From CAYLXU01 sp964388055 (GTDB lineage: Bacteria > Patescibacteriota > Minisyncoccia > UBA6257 > JACRHW01), in contig CAYLXU010000007.1 in the NCBI GenBank assembly GCA_964388055.1, positions 1 through 29,037 of the forward strand: DNA of 29,037 nucleotides. The letters are read 5' to 3'. This document shows, in pieces, positions 7,227 to 13,899 of this stretch. The position numbers were made by a program, and so were the translations under genes. The first letter of the stretch is position 1, and every line of letters begins with the position of its first letter. Under the pieces are notes generated by a model. That model ran no database searches. It had not been told where the DNA came from and saw only the letters and a program-made list of their open reading frames with translations.

Positions 7227-8630
7227 TTAACAAACTCCTTTTTCTTTCAAAAAATCTCGAAGCCTATCAGAGCTAATTCTTTCCTGATGCATGGTATCTC
7301 TATCACGCACGGTAATACTACCATCTTCCAGCGTCTGAAAGTCTATCGTAACACAAAAAGGGGTTCCTATTTCATCTTGGCTATAATATCGTTTTCCAAT
7401 ATTCCCGCGCTCATCCCACGCCACCATCATGCTTTTTTGCAAACCCCTATAAATAGATCGGGCACACTCAACAAGTTCCGGTTTATTTTTTAATAACGGA
7501 AACACTGCAACCTTGTAGGGAGCAATGTTTGGCTTGAGTTTTAGGACAATGCGCTTATCACTATCCCCTCCCTCTTCGTGGTACGAGTCGAGTAACACCA
7601 TAAGAAGGAGTCGATTAATACCAACGGCTGGCTCAATAACATGTGGTCTAATCTTTTCCCCCGTTTCAGGATCCTGAATAACCAGTTCCTTGCCGGAATA
7701 TTTCTCGTGTTGCGCAAGATCATAATCAGTACGATACGCGATTCCCCACAACTCCTTAAAACCAAAAGGAAAGTGATATTCTAAATCTTCTGTGCGCTTT
7801 GAATAGAAACTCCTTTCCTCATCACCATGCTCGCGCCAGCGCAAACCCTCCTCCTTAACACCAAGCGTCTCAACAACAAATTTCCACATCACATCTTTCC
7901 ATTCCTTAAAAATGGCTTCCCAATCTGTTTTTTGTGGATCAAAAAAATATTCGACCTCTCCCTGTTCGAACTCAAGAGTCCTAAAAATAAAATTTCCGGG
8001 CGTGATCTCATTGCGAAATGATTTTCCAAGCTGCCCAACACCAAATGGCAACCGCACCCGCATAGAGTCTACGATATTTTTAAAAGCAAGAAAAATCCCC
8101 TGGGCAGTTTCTCCACGCAAAAACGCCTTGGATTCTGAATCTGCAACAATACCAATTTTAGTTTCAAATAATAGGTTAAATTTACGAACCGGTGTCCAAT
8201 CAAATTTTCCGCATTGTGGACACAAAATAGAATTTTCTTTAATAATCGTACCAAGCTCATCTTCTTTCTTTCCCTCGACCTGAATATGTTCTCCTTTTTT
8301 TTCAAAATAATGCTCAATAAGATGATCGGCGCGCATGCGATGCTTGCACTGCTTACAATCCACCATTGCATCGCTAAAACCCTCGGCGTGTCCGGATGCA
8401 TACCACGTTTTTGGGTGAAGAATAATAGAAGAATCTAACCCAACCATATCTTGTCGCTCCCGAACAAACGCTTTCCACCACAAATCCATGATATTTTTTT
8501 TGAGCTCAGCACCCAGTGGCCCATACTCCCAAGAATTTGCAAGTCCACCATAGATCTCCGATCCGGGAAATACAAAACCACGCCGTTTGGCAAGTGACAC
8601 AATATCTTCAAGTGTAGGTTTAGATATCAT
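7227..8630 (-). CDS. glyS: Glycyl-tRNA synthetase, alpha-2 (single-chain) type
   Basis: 467 residues. This is the homodimeric class II enzyme of archaea, eukaryotes and some bacteria, not the alpha2-beta2 enzyme of most bacteria. Motif 1 lies in GGLANSWEYGPLGAELKKNI, motif 2 in FRNEITPGNFIFRTLEFEQ, and motif 3 in the AVGINRLLLMVL helix, which keeps the R that contacts ATP. Two C-x-x-C pairs (CKQCKHR and CPQCGKF) flank an insertion and suggest a structural zinc. The C-terminal third is the anticodon-binding domain (PNIAPYKVAVFPLL start, then FCVTIDFQTLEDGSITVRDRD). It is followed 15 bp later by the M16 peptidase. The symbol glyS or glyQS is used for this type. Confidence 0.96.
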   Translation of the reverse strand: MISKPTLEDIVSLAKRRGFVFPGSEIYGGLANSWEYGPLGAELKKNIMDLWWKAFVRERQDMVGLDSSIILHPKTWYASGHAEGFSDAMVDCKQCKHRMRADHLIEHYFEKKGEHIQVEGKKEDELGTIIKENSILCPQCGKFDWTPVRKFNLLFETKIGIVADSESKAFLRGETAQGIFLAFKNIVDSMRVRLPFGVGQLGKSFRNEITPGNFIFRTLEFEQGEVEYFFDPQKTDWEAIFKEWKDVMWKFVVETLGVKEEGLRWREHGDEERSFYSKRTEDLEYHFPFGFKELWGIAYRTDYDLAQHEKYSGKELVIQDPETGEKIRPHVIEPAVGINRLLLMVLLDSYHEEGGDSDKRIVLKLKPNIAPYKVAVFPLLKNKPELVECARSIYRGLQKSMMVAWDERGNIGKRYYSQDEIGTPFCVTIDFQTLEDGSITVRDRDTMHQERISSDRLRDFLKEKGVC

Positions 8631-8715
8631 AAAAATCCATTAACGTTTAACGAACTAGAAATTAATAAGTTGGTGCAATTCGCCAACCCCTTAATCCGTT
8701 AACTCATTACTACTA

Positions 8716-10617
8716 TTATTCTACAATCCCGCTCCCTTGCCCTACCGTTGTATCATCCGCGAGAGTGGTAGTCAATTCCTGATCAGAATGAGAAAGTTGT
8801 GATCCTGTAAAATCGTCACGCCCAGCAACAGTCGTACGGTCGAGAAGCTTTGCAGCACTTCCTTTATTAAACAAGGTCGGGGTCATAGTGATCTGGAACA
8901 CTGCCTCAAGAGGAGCAGAAATCACTCCCGTATTCGCGGCAAGGCGCGGAACTTTCCAAACCATTTCTTTAGTACGCTCATTAAACTCAGGCGGGTTGGT
9001 TCCATAGTTTCCTGCAAGTTTACCAGTAAACGAGGCATTGGGGGGCAAAACAGAACGAACCTCAATATTGCTCACATCACCACCATAACTCTTAATCCTC
9101 CAATGAATAGTATAGTTTGTCGGCTCGTTTACCTTTGGGGGAAATGGCCCCTTATTCACAATACCTGACTGTGCATCCCTAAAAAAAGCCAACGCATCAA
9201 CTTGTATCGTTCCACTCACCTTGCTCTCATAACTTGCCTGCCCTAAGCTTTTTTGAACCTGCAAGAAAGCTGGAACGGAAAGCGAATCAACCTCAGCCTC
9301 TACACGAAGAACAAAATTTTTATCCCCCAAAGAGGTAATGGGGTATTCCCTGAGCACGGTAGCGTCAAAATTTACAGAACCTTCCTCGTTAATGTTCAAC
9401 ACCTTCAATGCAGGCGTTTTTGCAGCTGTCCATGTAACAGTATGGTCACGGGGATCAACAAAACCCTCATTCGATCTCGTACGCGAAACATCAAACATGG
9501 ACCCAACAAGTCTTGCGCGAATAATAACATCATTTAACGCAGTTCCACTTACATTTTTGTATACAATTTTGTAGCGAAGAGCATCACCTGGTTTTACCAC
9601 TGATAAGTCCTGCCCTTCTGGAACAATTGCTAAGGCAAAAGGACTTGCCGCAATCACAGATTGTGTCTCTTTTTTAACGATATCAATATCATTGTTTTTA
9701 AGTGTTACCCCCCCAATAACATTAAAACGAAGTACCCCGCCCCCTTGCCCGGAAGAGACACCAGACACAAAGATTACACCCGATTCTCTCGCCTTAATCG
9801 TACCAAGCTTCCAAAAATTAGCAGATGTAAGTTCTGGGCGTGAAAACTTTAATGAAAAACCAAGAGGGGTTTCCATCTTCACCCATGCATTCTCTAAAGA
9901 CGCATCGAGATTGTTCGTATAATGTATTTCAAAGTTAAACTGTTCTCCAGATTGAACTTTATTAGGAAGCACAATGTCAACCTGTAACGCGGGATCACCT
10001 ATCGTTGTTTGATCACCAAACTTTTTGTCAAAACGACCACGCAAACCGCTTAACTGGTAATCAAATATCATCTTAAACTCTTTAACTGTATTTGGGGTAC
10101 CGAGTGCAACCACTGAAAATGCAACGCTCCCCGATCCACCAACACCGAGATCTCCGATAGATTTTGCAAGCTGCGTTCTCGTCCGTTGTGAATCGTCTGC
10201 AAAGAATACCCCCTCAGGAAGTTCAAGAGAAATACGGGCATCTTTTAAAACAGTGCGAGTACCGTTGGTATATACAAAATCAATATCGAACGGTTTCCCG
10301 GCAGAAACTCGTTCGGGAAGTTGCATTTCAACAGATAATGCACGAGTAGAAAAAAGATTCACAAAGTAAGCAGCCACACCCCCGAAAAATACCGCAATAA
10401 CAAACACCCAGAGCAAAATCTTCTTAAGGCCACTCATCCCCTTTTTTGGTGCCCGCAACACATCGGTAATGGGTAGCTCACGCCTCACCTCCATGCGAGG
10501 CAGGGATACCTCCTCCCACTCGTGTGCCGATTCCGTCGAGGAAAATGTAGTTTGCTCTTCCGATGTTTGGGGCTTTTCCTGATCCCCATAAAGATGCTCT
10601 TCTGTTTCCTTAAGCAT
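8716..10617 (-). CDS. Single-pass membrane protein with DUF11-like repeats
   Basis: 633 residues from the ATG at 10617. Residues 1-65 are acidic and cytoplasmic, followed by one membrane helix (about 66-88), so the rest lies outside. The exterior is a chain of beta-sandwich repeats of the DUF11/CARDB sort: each has the pattern V-x-x-G-x-x-x-x-x-x-I-x-Y-x-N followed by L-x-x-A/V-x-I-x-x-x-L-P (for example FDIDFVYTNGT, then LEDARISLELPEG-like; FNFEIHYTNNLD; LRYKIVYKNVSG; TNYTIHWRIKSYG). Such domains act as spacers or adhesins on cell surfaces. No sortase signal is visible. A TATATT box ends 5 nt before the ATG, so the message may be leaderless. It lies 57 bp after recO and upstream of glyS. Function not known. 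Confidence 0.8.
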   Translation of the reverse strand: MLKETEEHLYGDQEKPQTSEEQTTFSSTESAHEWEEVSLPRMEVRRELPITDVLRAPKKGMSGLKKILLWVFVIAVFFGGVAAYFVNLFSTRALSVEMQLPERVSAGKPFDIDFVYTNGTRTVLKDARISLELPEGVFFADDSQRTRTQLAKSIGDLGVGGSGSVAFSVVALGTPNTVKEFKMIFDYQLSGLRGRFDKKFGDQTTIGDPALQVDIVLPNKVQSGEQFNFEIHYTNNLDASLENAWVKMETPLGFSLKFSRPELTSANFWKLGTIKARESGVIFVSGVSSGQGGGVLRFNVIGGVTLKNNDIDIVKKETQSVIAASPFALAIVPEGQDLSVVKPGDALRYKIVYKNVSGTALNDVIIRARLVGSMFDVSRTRSNEGFVDPRDHTVTWTAAKTPALKVLNINEEGSVNFDATVLREYPITSLGDKNFVLRVEAEVDSLSVPAFLQVQKSLGQASYESKVSGTIQVDALAFFRDAQSGIVNKGPFPPKVNEPTNYTIHWRIKSYGGDVSNIEVRSVLPPNASFTGKLAGNYGTNPPEFNERTKEMVWKVPRLAANTGVISAPLEAVFQITMTPTLFNKGSAAKLLDRTTVAGRDDFTGSQLSHSDQELTTTLADDTTVGQGSGIVE

Positions 10618-10673
10618 AATAGAATATAGAATAAGGAACTCGACCAATTAAAAATATCGAATTCCGTTTATGT

Positions 10674-11249
10674 TCAAAAATGACTTTTAAGGTGATTTTT
10701 AAGATACGCACTTCTTCTCAAAAGAGACGCGATATCCATTCTATTTAATTGTAACGCATCTCGATCCTGTTGTAATCCTGGGGATACACCCAAGAGATCT
10801 GCACATGTATCTAAAAAGTCGCACGAATACATATAAGCATTGTAGCGTCGCCCAGATTCGACAAATACGGGCGCATCTTCCATGCCCTCCATTTTTATTA
10901 AGTACTCATAAAAGGCCCGAAAAAGCCCCTCGTCATGATATTGGAATGGTAGAAGAGAGCTCAAAAAACGGGCAGAATCTGTAGCGCAACGAAATAATAC
11001 AGGATCATTTTTTACTTTACCAAAATGATGAATGCCAGCGCCCCCAATAATCTTTAAAGTATTTGTCATGGTAAACTCGAGACTCGAAAACGTAAGTGGC
11101 TCTATGTGGCCACTAAGTCGAGCAAGGACTTTCCTGCCCCCACGGGAAACAAACTCAATCTTTCCCATCTCACGCGTAAGCGCAACATATTTCCAATCCG
11201 CCTCCCCCATCTCTCTTTTTTCCAAAATGATCCCCTCTGCAAATAACAT
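10674..11249 (-). CDS. recO: DNA repair protein RecO, short form
   Basis: 191 residues. RecO loads RecA on SSB-coated DNA with RecR, and anneals strands. The N-terminal OB-fold is typical: AEGIILEKREMGEADWKYVALT, then GKIEFVSRGGRKV and LSGHIEPLTFSSLEF. The helical domain follows. The four-cysteine zinc motif of many RecO proteins is not visible; only scattered Cys remain (YSCDFLDTCADLL). It is shorter than the usual 230-250 residues. A TATAAT box (11265-11270) predicts a leader of only about 9 nt and there is no Shine-Dalgarno sequence. First gene of the run recO - DUF11-like - glyS - M16. Confidence 0.85.
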   Translation of the reverse strand: MLFAEGIILEKREMGEADWKYVALTREMGKIEFVSRGGRKVLARLSGHIEPLTFSSLEFTMTNTLKIIGGAGIHHFGKVKNDPVLFRCATDSARFLSSLLPFQYHDEGLFRAFYEYLIKMEGMEDAPVFVESGRRYNAYMYSCDFLDTCADLLGVSPGLQQDRDALQLNRMDIASLLRRSAYLKNHLKSHF

Positions 11250-11264
11250 ATATATGGTAGTTGT

Positions 11265-11270
11265 ATTATA
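11265..11270 (-). promoter_or_regulatory. -10 box of recO
   Basis: Perfect TATAAT on the minus strand, 15 nt before the recO ATG. No good -35 is visible at 16-18 bp. Predicted start of transcription near 11258 gives a near-leaderless message. Confidence 0.55.
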
Positions 11271-11290
11271 CCCGGTTTATTTTGAGAGAA

Positions 11291-11317
11291 AAACAACACT
11301 CATATCGAGTGTTGTTT
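11291..11317 (-). terminator. Intrinsic terminator of tRNA-Leu
   Basis: Perfect 11-bp stem AAACAACACTC/GAGTGTTGTTT with a 5-nt loop and a T-run on the minus strand, 6 nt after the tRNA-Leu end. Confidence 0.9.
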
Positions 11318-11322
11318 CATTG

Positions 11323-11407
11323 TGCCGAGGAGAGGATTTGAACCTCCACGAGCTTACGCTCACCAGCTCCTAAGGCTGGCGCGGCTGCCAGTTACGCCAC
11401 CTCGGCA
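11323..11407 (-). tRNA. tRNA-Leu (UAG)
   Basis: 85 nt class II tRNA with a long variable arm. Acceptor TGCCGAG/CTCGGCA, anticodon stem CCAGC/GCTGG with loop CTTAGGA giving anticodon TAG, variable stem GAGC/GCTC, T-arm GGAGG TTCAAAT CCTCT. No encoded CCA. Flanked by two terminators, so it is its own transcription unit. Confidence 0.95.
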
Positions 11408-11452
11408 ATATATATTACTTATAACAACTTTTACCTCAACACAAAAGGGCAA

Positions 11453-11484
11453 AACCAAAACACCCCATATGGGGTGTTTTGGTT
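11453..11484 (-). terminator. Perfect-palindrome terminator after the 3D-domain gene
   Basis: A 32-bp uninterrupted palindrome (centre CCCCATATGGGG, arms ending AACCAAAA/TTTTGGTT). It lies 11 nt after the stop of the 3D-domain gene and separates it from tRNA-Leu. Symmetry lets it work on both strands. Confidence 0.85.
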
Positions 11485-11494
11485 CACAATTTCT

Positions 11495-11947
11495 TTATAA
11501 TACTTCGATCTCCGCATGTTGGATACCGAAGCGTTTCGCATCACCTTTCTCTGCGAACCACACATCTACTCGATCGCTAAATCGAGAGTGCATGCGGTCT
11601 TCCACCACAAAGACTTTGTTCCCAAAGACACGCGGAATGCGAATCTTTGTTCCAAAGGGAAGCATATTTGTCGCCACAATACCATCTCTTACGAGCGTAC
11701 CCCTTGCAGTAATAAAGGGGGTATCATCGGTCTCCTCTGGAGAGCTGGAATACCCTGTGACATATGCCTTTAAGGTTGCGCGTTTAGAAGTCACTGGAAA
11801 GTTGTCGCTCAGATAGACAGGGTGCGAATCAATTTCCTGTGATTGTGTTGTAGACTTGGAGCTTTCAAAAACATTTGGAATAGCTATTGGCATGATCCCC
11901 TGATTAAGCAGGGAGAGTGCCAAGCCCAAGCCAAGTAACGTATTCAT
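11495..11947 (-). CDS. Secreted 3D-domain protein (peptidoglycan-active beta-barrel)
   Basis: 150 residues from the ATG at 11947; an in-frame TTG 10 codons upstream is less likely. The N-terminus (MNTLLGLGLALSLLNQGIMP) is a signal peptide or anchor. After a low-complexity Ser/Thr linker comes a 3D domain, named for three conserved Asp: TAYVTGYSS-like start (LKAYVTGYSSSPEETDDTPF), then GTLVRDGIVATNMLPFGT, then VFVVEDRMHSRFSDRVDVWF. The fold is the double-psi barrel of MltA/EG45 lytic transglycosylases and of Rpf/YabE-type wall enzymes, so a role in wall turnover is likely. It ends with the usual A-x-x-F-G-x-x-x-x-E. Own promoter candidate upstream (12110-12138) and own terminator. Confidence 0.85.
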   Translation of the reverse strand: MNTLLGLGLALSLLNQGIMPIAIPNVFESSKSTTQSQEIDSHPVYLSDNFPVTSKRATLKAYVTGYSSSPEETDDTPFITARGTLVRDGIVATNMLPFGTKIRIPRVFGNKVFVVEDRMHSRFSDRVDVWFAEKGDAKRFGIQHAEIEVL

Positions 11948-12080
11948 ACAGCGCGACAGCACCTGTGTAGAACACAACGTGCCGCCATTCGTATTTTTCT
12001 AGCAATGAACAGCCTCCAACCTGGCAACCGACTGTTATTAAGACTTGTTTATTCTCACATTCTATTACCAGCTTGGAAAC

Positions 12081-12100
12081 AAAAAACCCGTTTCGGGGTT
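12081..12100 (-). terminator. Hairpin with T-run just downstream of a promoter
   Basis: On the minus strand AACCC, loop CGAAAC, GGGTT then TTTTG. It begins only a few nucleotides after the predicted start of the promoter at 12110-12138, so it would stop that transcript at about 25 nt unless antitermination occurs, or it may serve the upstream unit. Confidence 0.55.
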
Positions 12101-12109
12101 CTAGTAGAT

Positions 12110-12138
12110 ATCCTAGTCGATTTGAACCATTTTGTCAA
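12110..12138 (-). promoter_or_regulatory. Promoter upstream of the 3D-domain gene
   Basis: TTGACA (12133-12138), 17-bp spacer, TAGGAT (12110-12115), read on the minus strand. The 5' leader to the 3D-domain ATG would be about 155 nt. Two more TTGACA boxes in opposite directions (12156-12161 and 12168-12173) lie just upstream. Confidence 0.6.
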
Positions 12139-12167
12139 CCAAAAACCATAAAAAATGTCAAAATCCG

Positions 12168-12197
12168 TTGACAAAAAAATCTAAAAATCGACATAAT
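12168..12197 (+). promoter_or_regulatory. Possible plus-strand promoter without an obvious gene
   Basis: TTGACA, 18-bp spacer, CATAAT. The next plus-strand gene starts at 12655, beyond a minus-strand gene, so this would make an antisense or non-coding transcript. AT-rich context makes chance matches likely. Confidence 0.3.
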
Positions 12198-12212
12198 CAA
12201 CCTCTCATAAAA

Positions 12213-12232
12213 CAAAAACCGCGCATGGGCGG
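12213..12232 (-). terminator. Terminator after the zinc-ribbon gene
   Basis: Short stem CCGC/GCGG with a 6-nt loop followed by GTTTTTGTTTT on the minus strand, 7 nt after the zinc-ribbon stop codon. Confidence 0.6.
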
Positions 12233-12238
12233 CCCTAT

Positions 12239-12490
12239 CTAAGCAAGGCGGGAAAGAAGTCTTTGGCTCTTTCCCACATATTTTGGGGAATTTATTGTAG
12301 CTTCTGTAAAGTCTCCTCTCACAAGTCTTCTTCCTAGCCTCTTTTCGAGACAACCAACACAAAGCATTCCAGAAATTGTAGGCATCACGCCGAGCCACAA
12401 CGCCGTCTTGATAAAATAAAACTCTCCAATCTTTCCGGTATCTACGCGACAATCAACACAATGAAATCTCCGCCTTGATCGCCTTGCCAC
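12239..12490 (-). CDS. Small four-cysteine zinc-ribbon protein
   Basis: 83 residues starting at GTG (12490), which has AGGGGGAG 9 nt upstream; no in-frame ATG is available and TGA lies just before it. A basic N-terminus is followed by FHCVDC (Cys11, Cys14) and then MLCVGC (Cys44, Cys47), a clear treble-clef or zinc-ribbon pair. The pattern C-V-D-C-x-V-D-T, then G-E-F/Y-Y, then M-L-C-x-G-C-L-E-x-R-L-G-R-x-L, then D-F-T-x-x-x-I-N, matches a family of small orphan proteins I know from actinobacteria and phages, of unknown function. Presence here suggests transfer. Both ends are isolated by terminators. Family recall is from memory and was not checked by search. Confidence 0.7.
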   Translation of the reverse strand: MARRSRRRFHCVDCRVDTGKIGEFYFIKTALWLGVMPTISGMLCVGCLEKRLGRRLVRGDFTEATINSPKYVGKSQRLLSRLA

Positions 12491-12654
12491 TCACCATCAC
12501 TCCCCCTAGAAGTATTTTGTATTTGTATGTATATATGTAATAACATAATAACTAGTGCGTCAACTATCTCATAATGAAGTTTTACTGCTGGATTCTTATC
12601 TTTGAATGGGGTAATACTATTAATATAGGAGCTTGAAAAAACGGGGGTGAACTC

Positions 12655-13005
12655 ATGATCGAAAAAAAGGATCTTCCAATATTTCTTGAAGAGGTACTTA
12701 AAACGCTCGTTCCAAATATTCCAAACATCCTTATCTCCTCAAGAGTTGAACAAAATAAAAAGGCAACCCAAATCTTTTTTGTCATCAGTCGCCCAAGAAA
12801 CCCAAACCAAGAAATTGCGAGAATGAGTGTCGAATTTATCTATACATTAAACAAAGCACAAAAACCATCATTGCATATCGATACACATATTTATATTCTC
12901 ACAGGAGATCTCGAGGATACGGAAGTAAAAAGCCTAATTCTTCTCCAAGCAATGTGCGGATTTGCATCATATGAATTCTTGAATGACCCAAAAAGTCCTT
13001 TTTAA
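12655..13005 (+). CDS. Hypothetical protein, 116 residues
   Basis: I do not recognise this protein. It has no signal peptide or membrane segment, with alternating helix- and strand-like stretches (PIFLEEVLKTLVPNIPNILI, TQIFFVISRPR, SVEFIYTLN, LHIDTHIYILTG). The end is helical (EVKSLILLQAMCGFASYEFL). A compact alpha/beta cytoplasmic protein is likely. The ATG has GGGGGTGA 5 nt upstream. A strong terminator overlaps its stop codon. It stands alone between two minus-strand genes. Confidence 0.7.
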   Translation: MIEKKDLPIFLEEVLKTLVPNIPNILISSRVEQNKKATQIFFVISRPRNPNQEIARMSVEFIYTLNKAQKPSLHIDTHIYILTGDLEDTEVKSLILLQAMCGFASYEFLNDPKSPF

Positions 13006-13028
13006 ACTGCACCTCGTGCAGTTTTTTC
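13004..13028 (+). terminator. Intrinsic terminator of the 116-residue gene
   Basis: Perfect 9-bp stem AAACTGCAC/GTGCAGTTT with a 3-nt loop and TTTTC run, starting inside the stop codon. Confidence 0.9.
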
Positions 13029-13030
13029 TT

Positions 13031-13079
13031 CTCTGCAACAAATATTATTGCAGAGAGAGCCCCGAGCGGAGTCGAGGGA
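13031..13079. repeat. Palindromic intergenic element
   Basis: Two hairpins side by side: CTCTGCAA/TTGCAGAG with a 9-nt loop (13031-13055), then CCCCGAGCGGAGTCGAGGG (13060-13078), which folds with one bulge. The second is GC-rich against its surroundings and looks like a dispersed extragenic palindrome. It lies between convergent genes. The rest of the gap (13080-13148) shows nothing I can name. Confidence 0.5.
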
Positions 13080-13148
13080 TTTTCAATATTTCTCCCTTCT
13101 CTATCAGTACCGCAAGGTTGCAAGCAAAAACCAACAAAGAATTACTTA

Positions 13149-13508
13149 TCAAAACTCTACTCCCTCTATGTGCTCTAGTGTATGCCCCCCGTTCTCAAGA
13201 TTAAGATTTATAAGAACAACATCTGCTCTAATTGACATTTCTTGTAATTTGTTTTCTAGTATATATACTTCGATAATACGCTTAAACTTTTTTAACTTGT
13301 GTGAGGTCATCTGCCACTGTGGCAAAAACTCTCCTGAACCTGTCTTGACCTCAACACACACAAGAATGTTTTTAATCCGTGCAACAATATCAATCTCCCC
13401 ATATGGTTTCCGGAAATTTTTTTCCACTATCTTATATCCTTTCCTCAACAGATATGCCACCGCAAGATGCTCCCCCATCTCCCCTATTTTCTGGTTTTTT
13501 GTTTTCAT
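13149..13508 (-). CDS. YraN/UPF0102-family nuclease-like protein
   Basis: 119 residues. UPF0102 proteins have a restriction-endonuclease-like fold, related to archaeal Holliday-junction resolvases. The family hallmarks are present: KIGEMGEHLAVAYLLRKGY at the start, then KNFRKPYGEIDIVARIKNILVCVEVKTGSG, with the G-E-I-D and the E-V-K residues of the metal site. The next helix is KLKKFKRIIEVYI, then the R-A-D-V-V strand. Length is standard. No Shine-Dalgarno sequence. It sits directly beside the parS array; members are often found near translation or replication genes, and function in the cell remains unclear. Confidence 0.93.
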   Translation of the reverse strand: MKTKNQKIGEMGEHLAVAYLLRKGYKIVEKNFRKPYGEIDIVARIKNILVCVEVKTGSGEFLPQWQMTSHKLKKFKRIIEVYILENKLQEMSIRADVVLINLNLENGGHTLEHIEGVEF

Positions 13509-13538
13509 TTAAGTAGTGAATATTGTTTAACATAAAAA

Positions 13539-13554
13539 TGTTTCGCGTGAAACA
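13539..13554. promoter_or_regulatory. parS-like site 1
   Basis: TGTTTCGCGTGAAACA, one base away from the canonical ParB site TGTTTCACGTGAAACA. Last copy of the tandem array before the N gap. Confidence 0.8.
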
Positions 13555-13560
13555 TTTTGG

Positions 13561-13660
13561 NNNNNNNNNNNNNNNNNNNNNNNNNNNNNNNNNNNNNNNN
13601 NNNNNNNNNNNNNNNNNNNNNNNNNNNNNNNNNNNNNNNNNNNNNNNNNNNNNNNNNNNN
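13561..13660. other. Assembly gap of 100 N
   Basis: Exactly 100 undetermined bases, a common placeholder for a gap of unknown size. Sequence on both sides is the same 52-bp repeat, so the gap very probably hides further copies that short reads could not place. Confidence 0.98.
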
Positions 13661-13764
13661 GTGCAGGAGGGGAGCGTAGAAAGGGAAAAATGTTTCGCGT
13701 GAAACATTTTGGGTGCAGGAGGGGAGCGTAGAAAGGGAAAAATGTTTCGCGTGAAACATTTTGG
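13661..13764. repeat. 52-bp tandem repeats, each carrying a parS-like site
   Basis: Two consecutive identical units (13661-13712 and 13713-13764). Each consists of a GC-rich spacer beginning GTGCAGGAGGGGAGCGTAGA and an A-run leading into TGTTTCGCGTGAAACA (13691-13706 and 13743-13758). A further half unit stands before the gap (site at 13539). Distance between sites is 52 bp, about five helical turns, putting all sites on one DNA face. Confidence 0.95.
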
Positions 13765-13779
13765 GTGGATTTTGGTACC

Positions 13780-13833
13780 GTGAAACATGTTTCACAGTAT
13801 GTGAAACATGTTGTCAATATATAAATGTTTCAC
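13780..13833. promoter_or_regulatory. Everted and single ParB half-sites
   Basis: GTGAAACATGTTTCAC (13780-13795) is a perfect 16-bp palindrome made of the two parS halves in outward order. It is followed by a single half GTGAAACA (13801-13808) and a half TGTTTCAC (13826-13833). The same 16-bp palindrome recurs at 17693-17708. Confidence 0.7.
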
Positions 13834-13871
13834 ATCTTATTAAGCAGGTTGTCAATGTATTTTAAAAGAAA

Positions 13872-13889
13872 AAACGCCACAGGGCGTTT
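13872..13889 (-). terminator. Intrinsic terminator of the DNA ligase gene
   Basis: Minus strand AAACGCC/GGCGTTT, 7-bp stem with a 4-nt loop and a TTT run, 10 nt after the ligase stop. Confidence 0.85.
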
Positions 13890-13899
13890 GTCTAGAAGC

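Noticed and set aside
11948..12103. Riboswitch (for example the c-di-AMP type) in the leader of the 3D-domain gene
   Set aside because: Such wall genes often carry one in other bacteria, but the conserved riboswitch cores could not be found in this leader.
13539..13764. CRISPR array
   Set aside because: The whole 52-bp unit is repeated, including the part that would be a unique spacer, and the conserved core is a ParB site; no cas genes are present.
13432..13817. Open reading frames on the minus strand across the parS array and N gap
   Set aside because: They are translations of the 52-bp repeat and of undetermined bases (repeated KCFTRNIF-type words); no ribosome binding site and no protein-like composition.
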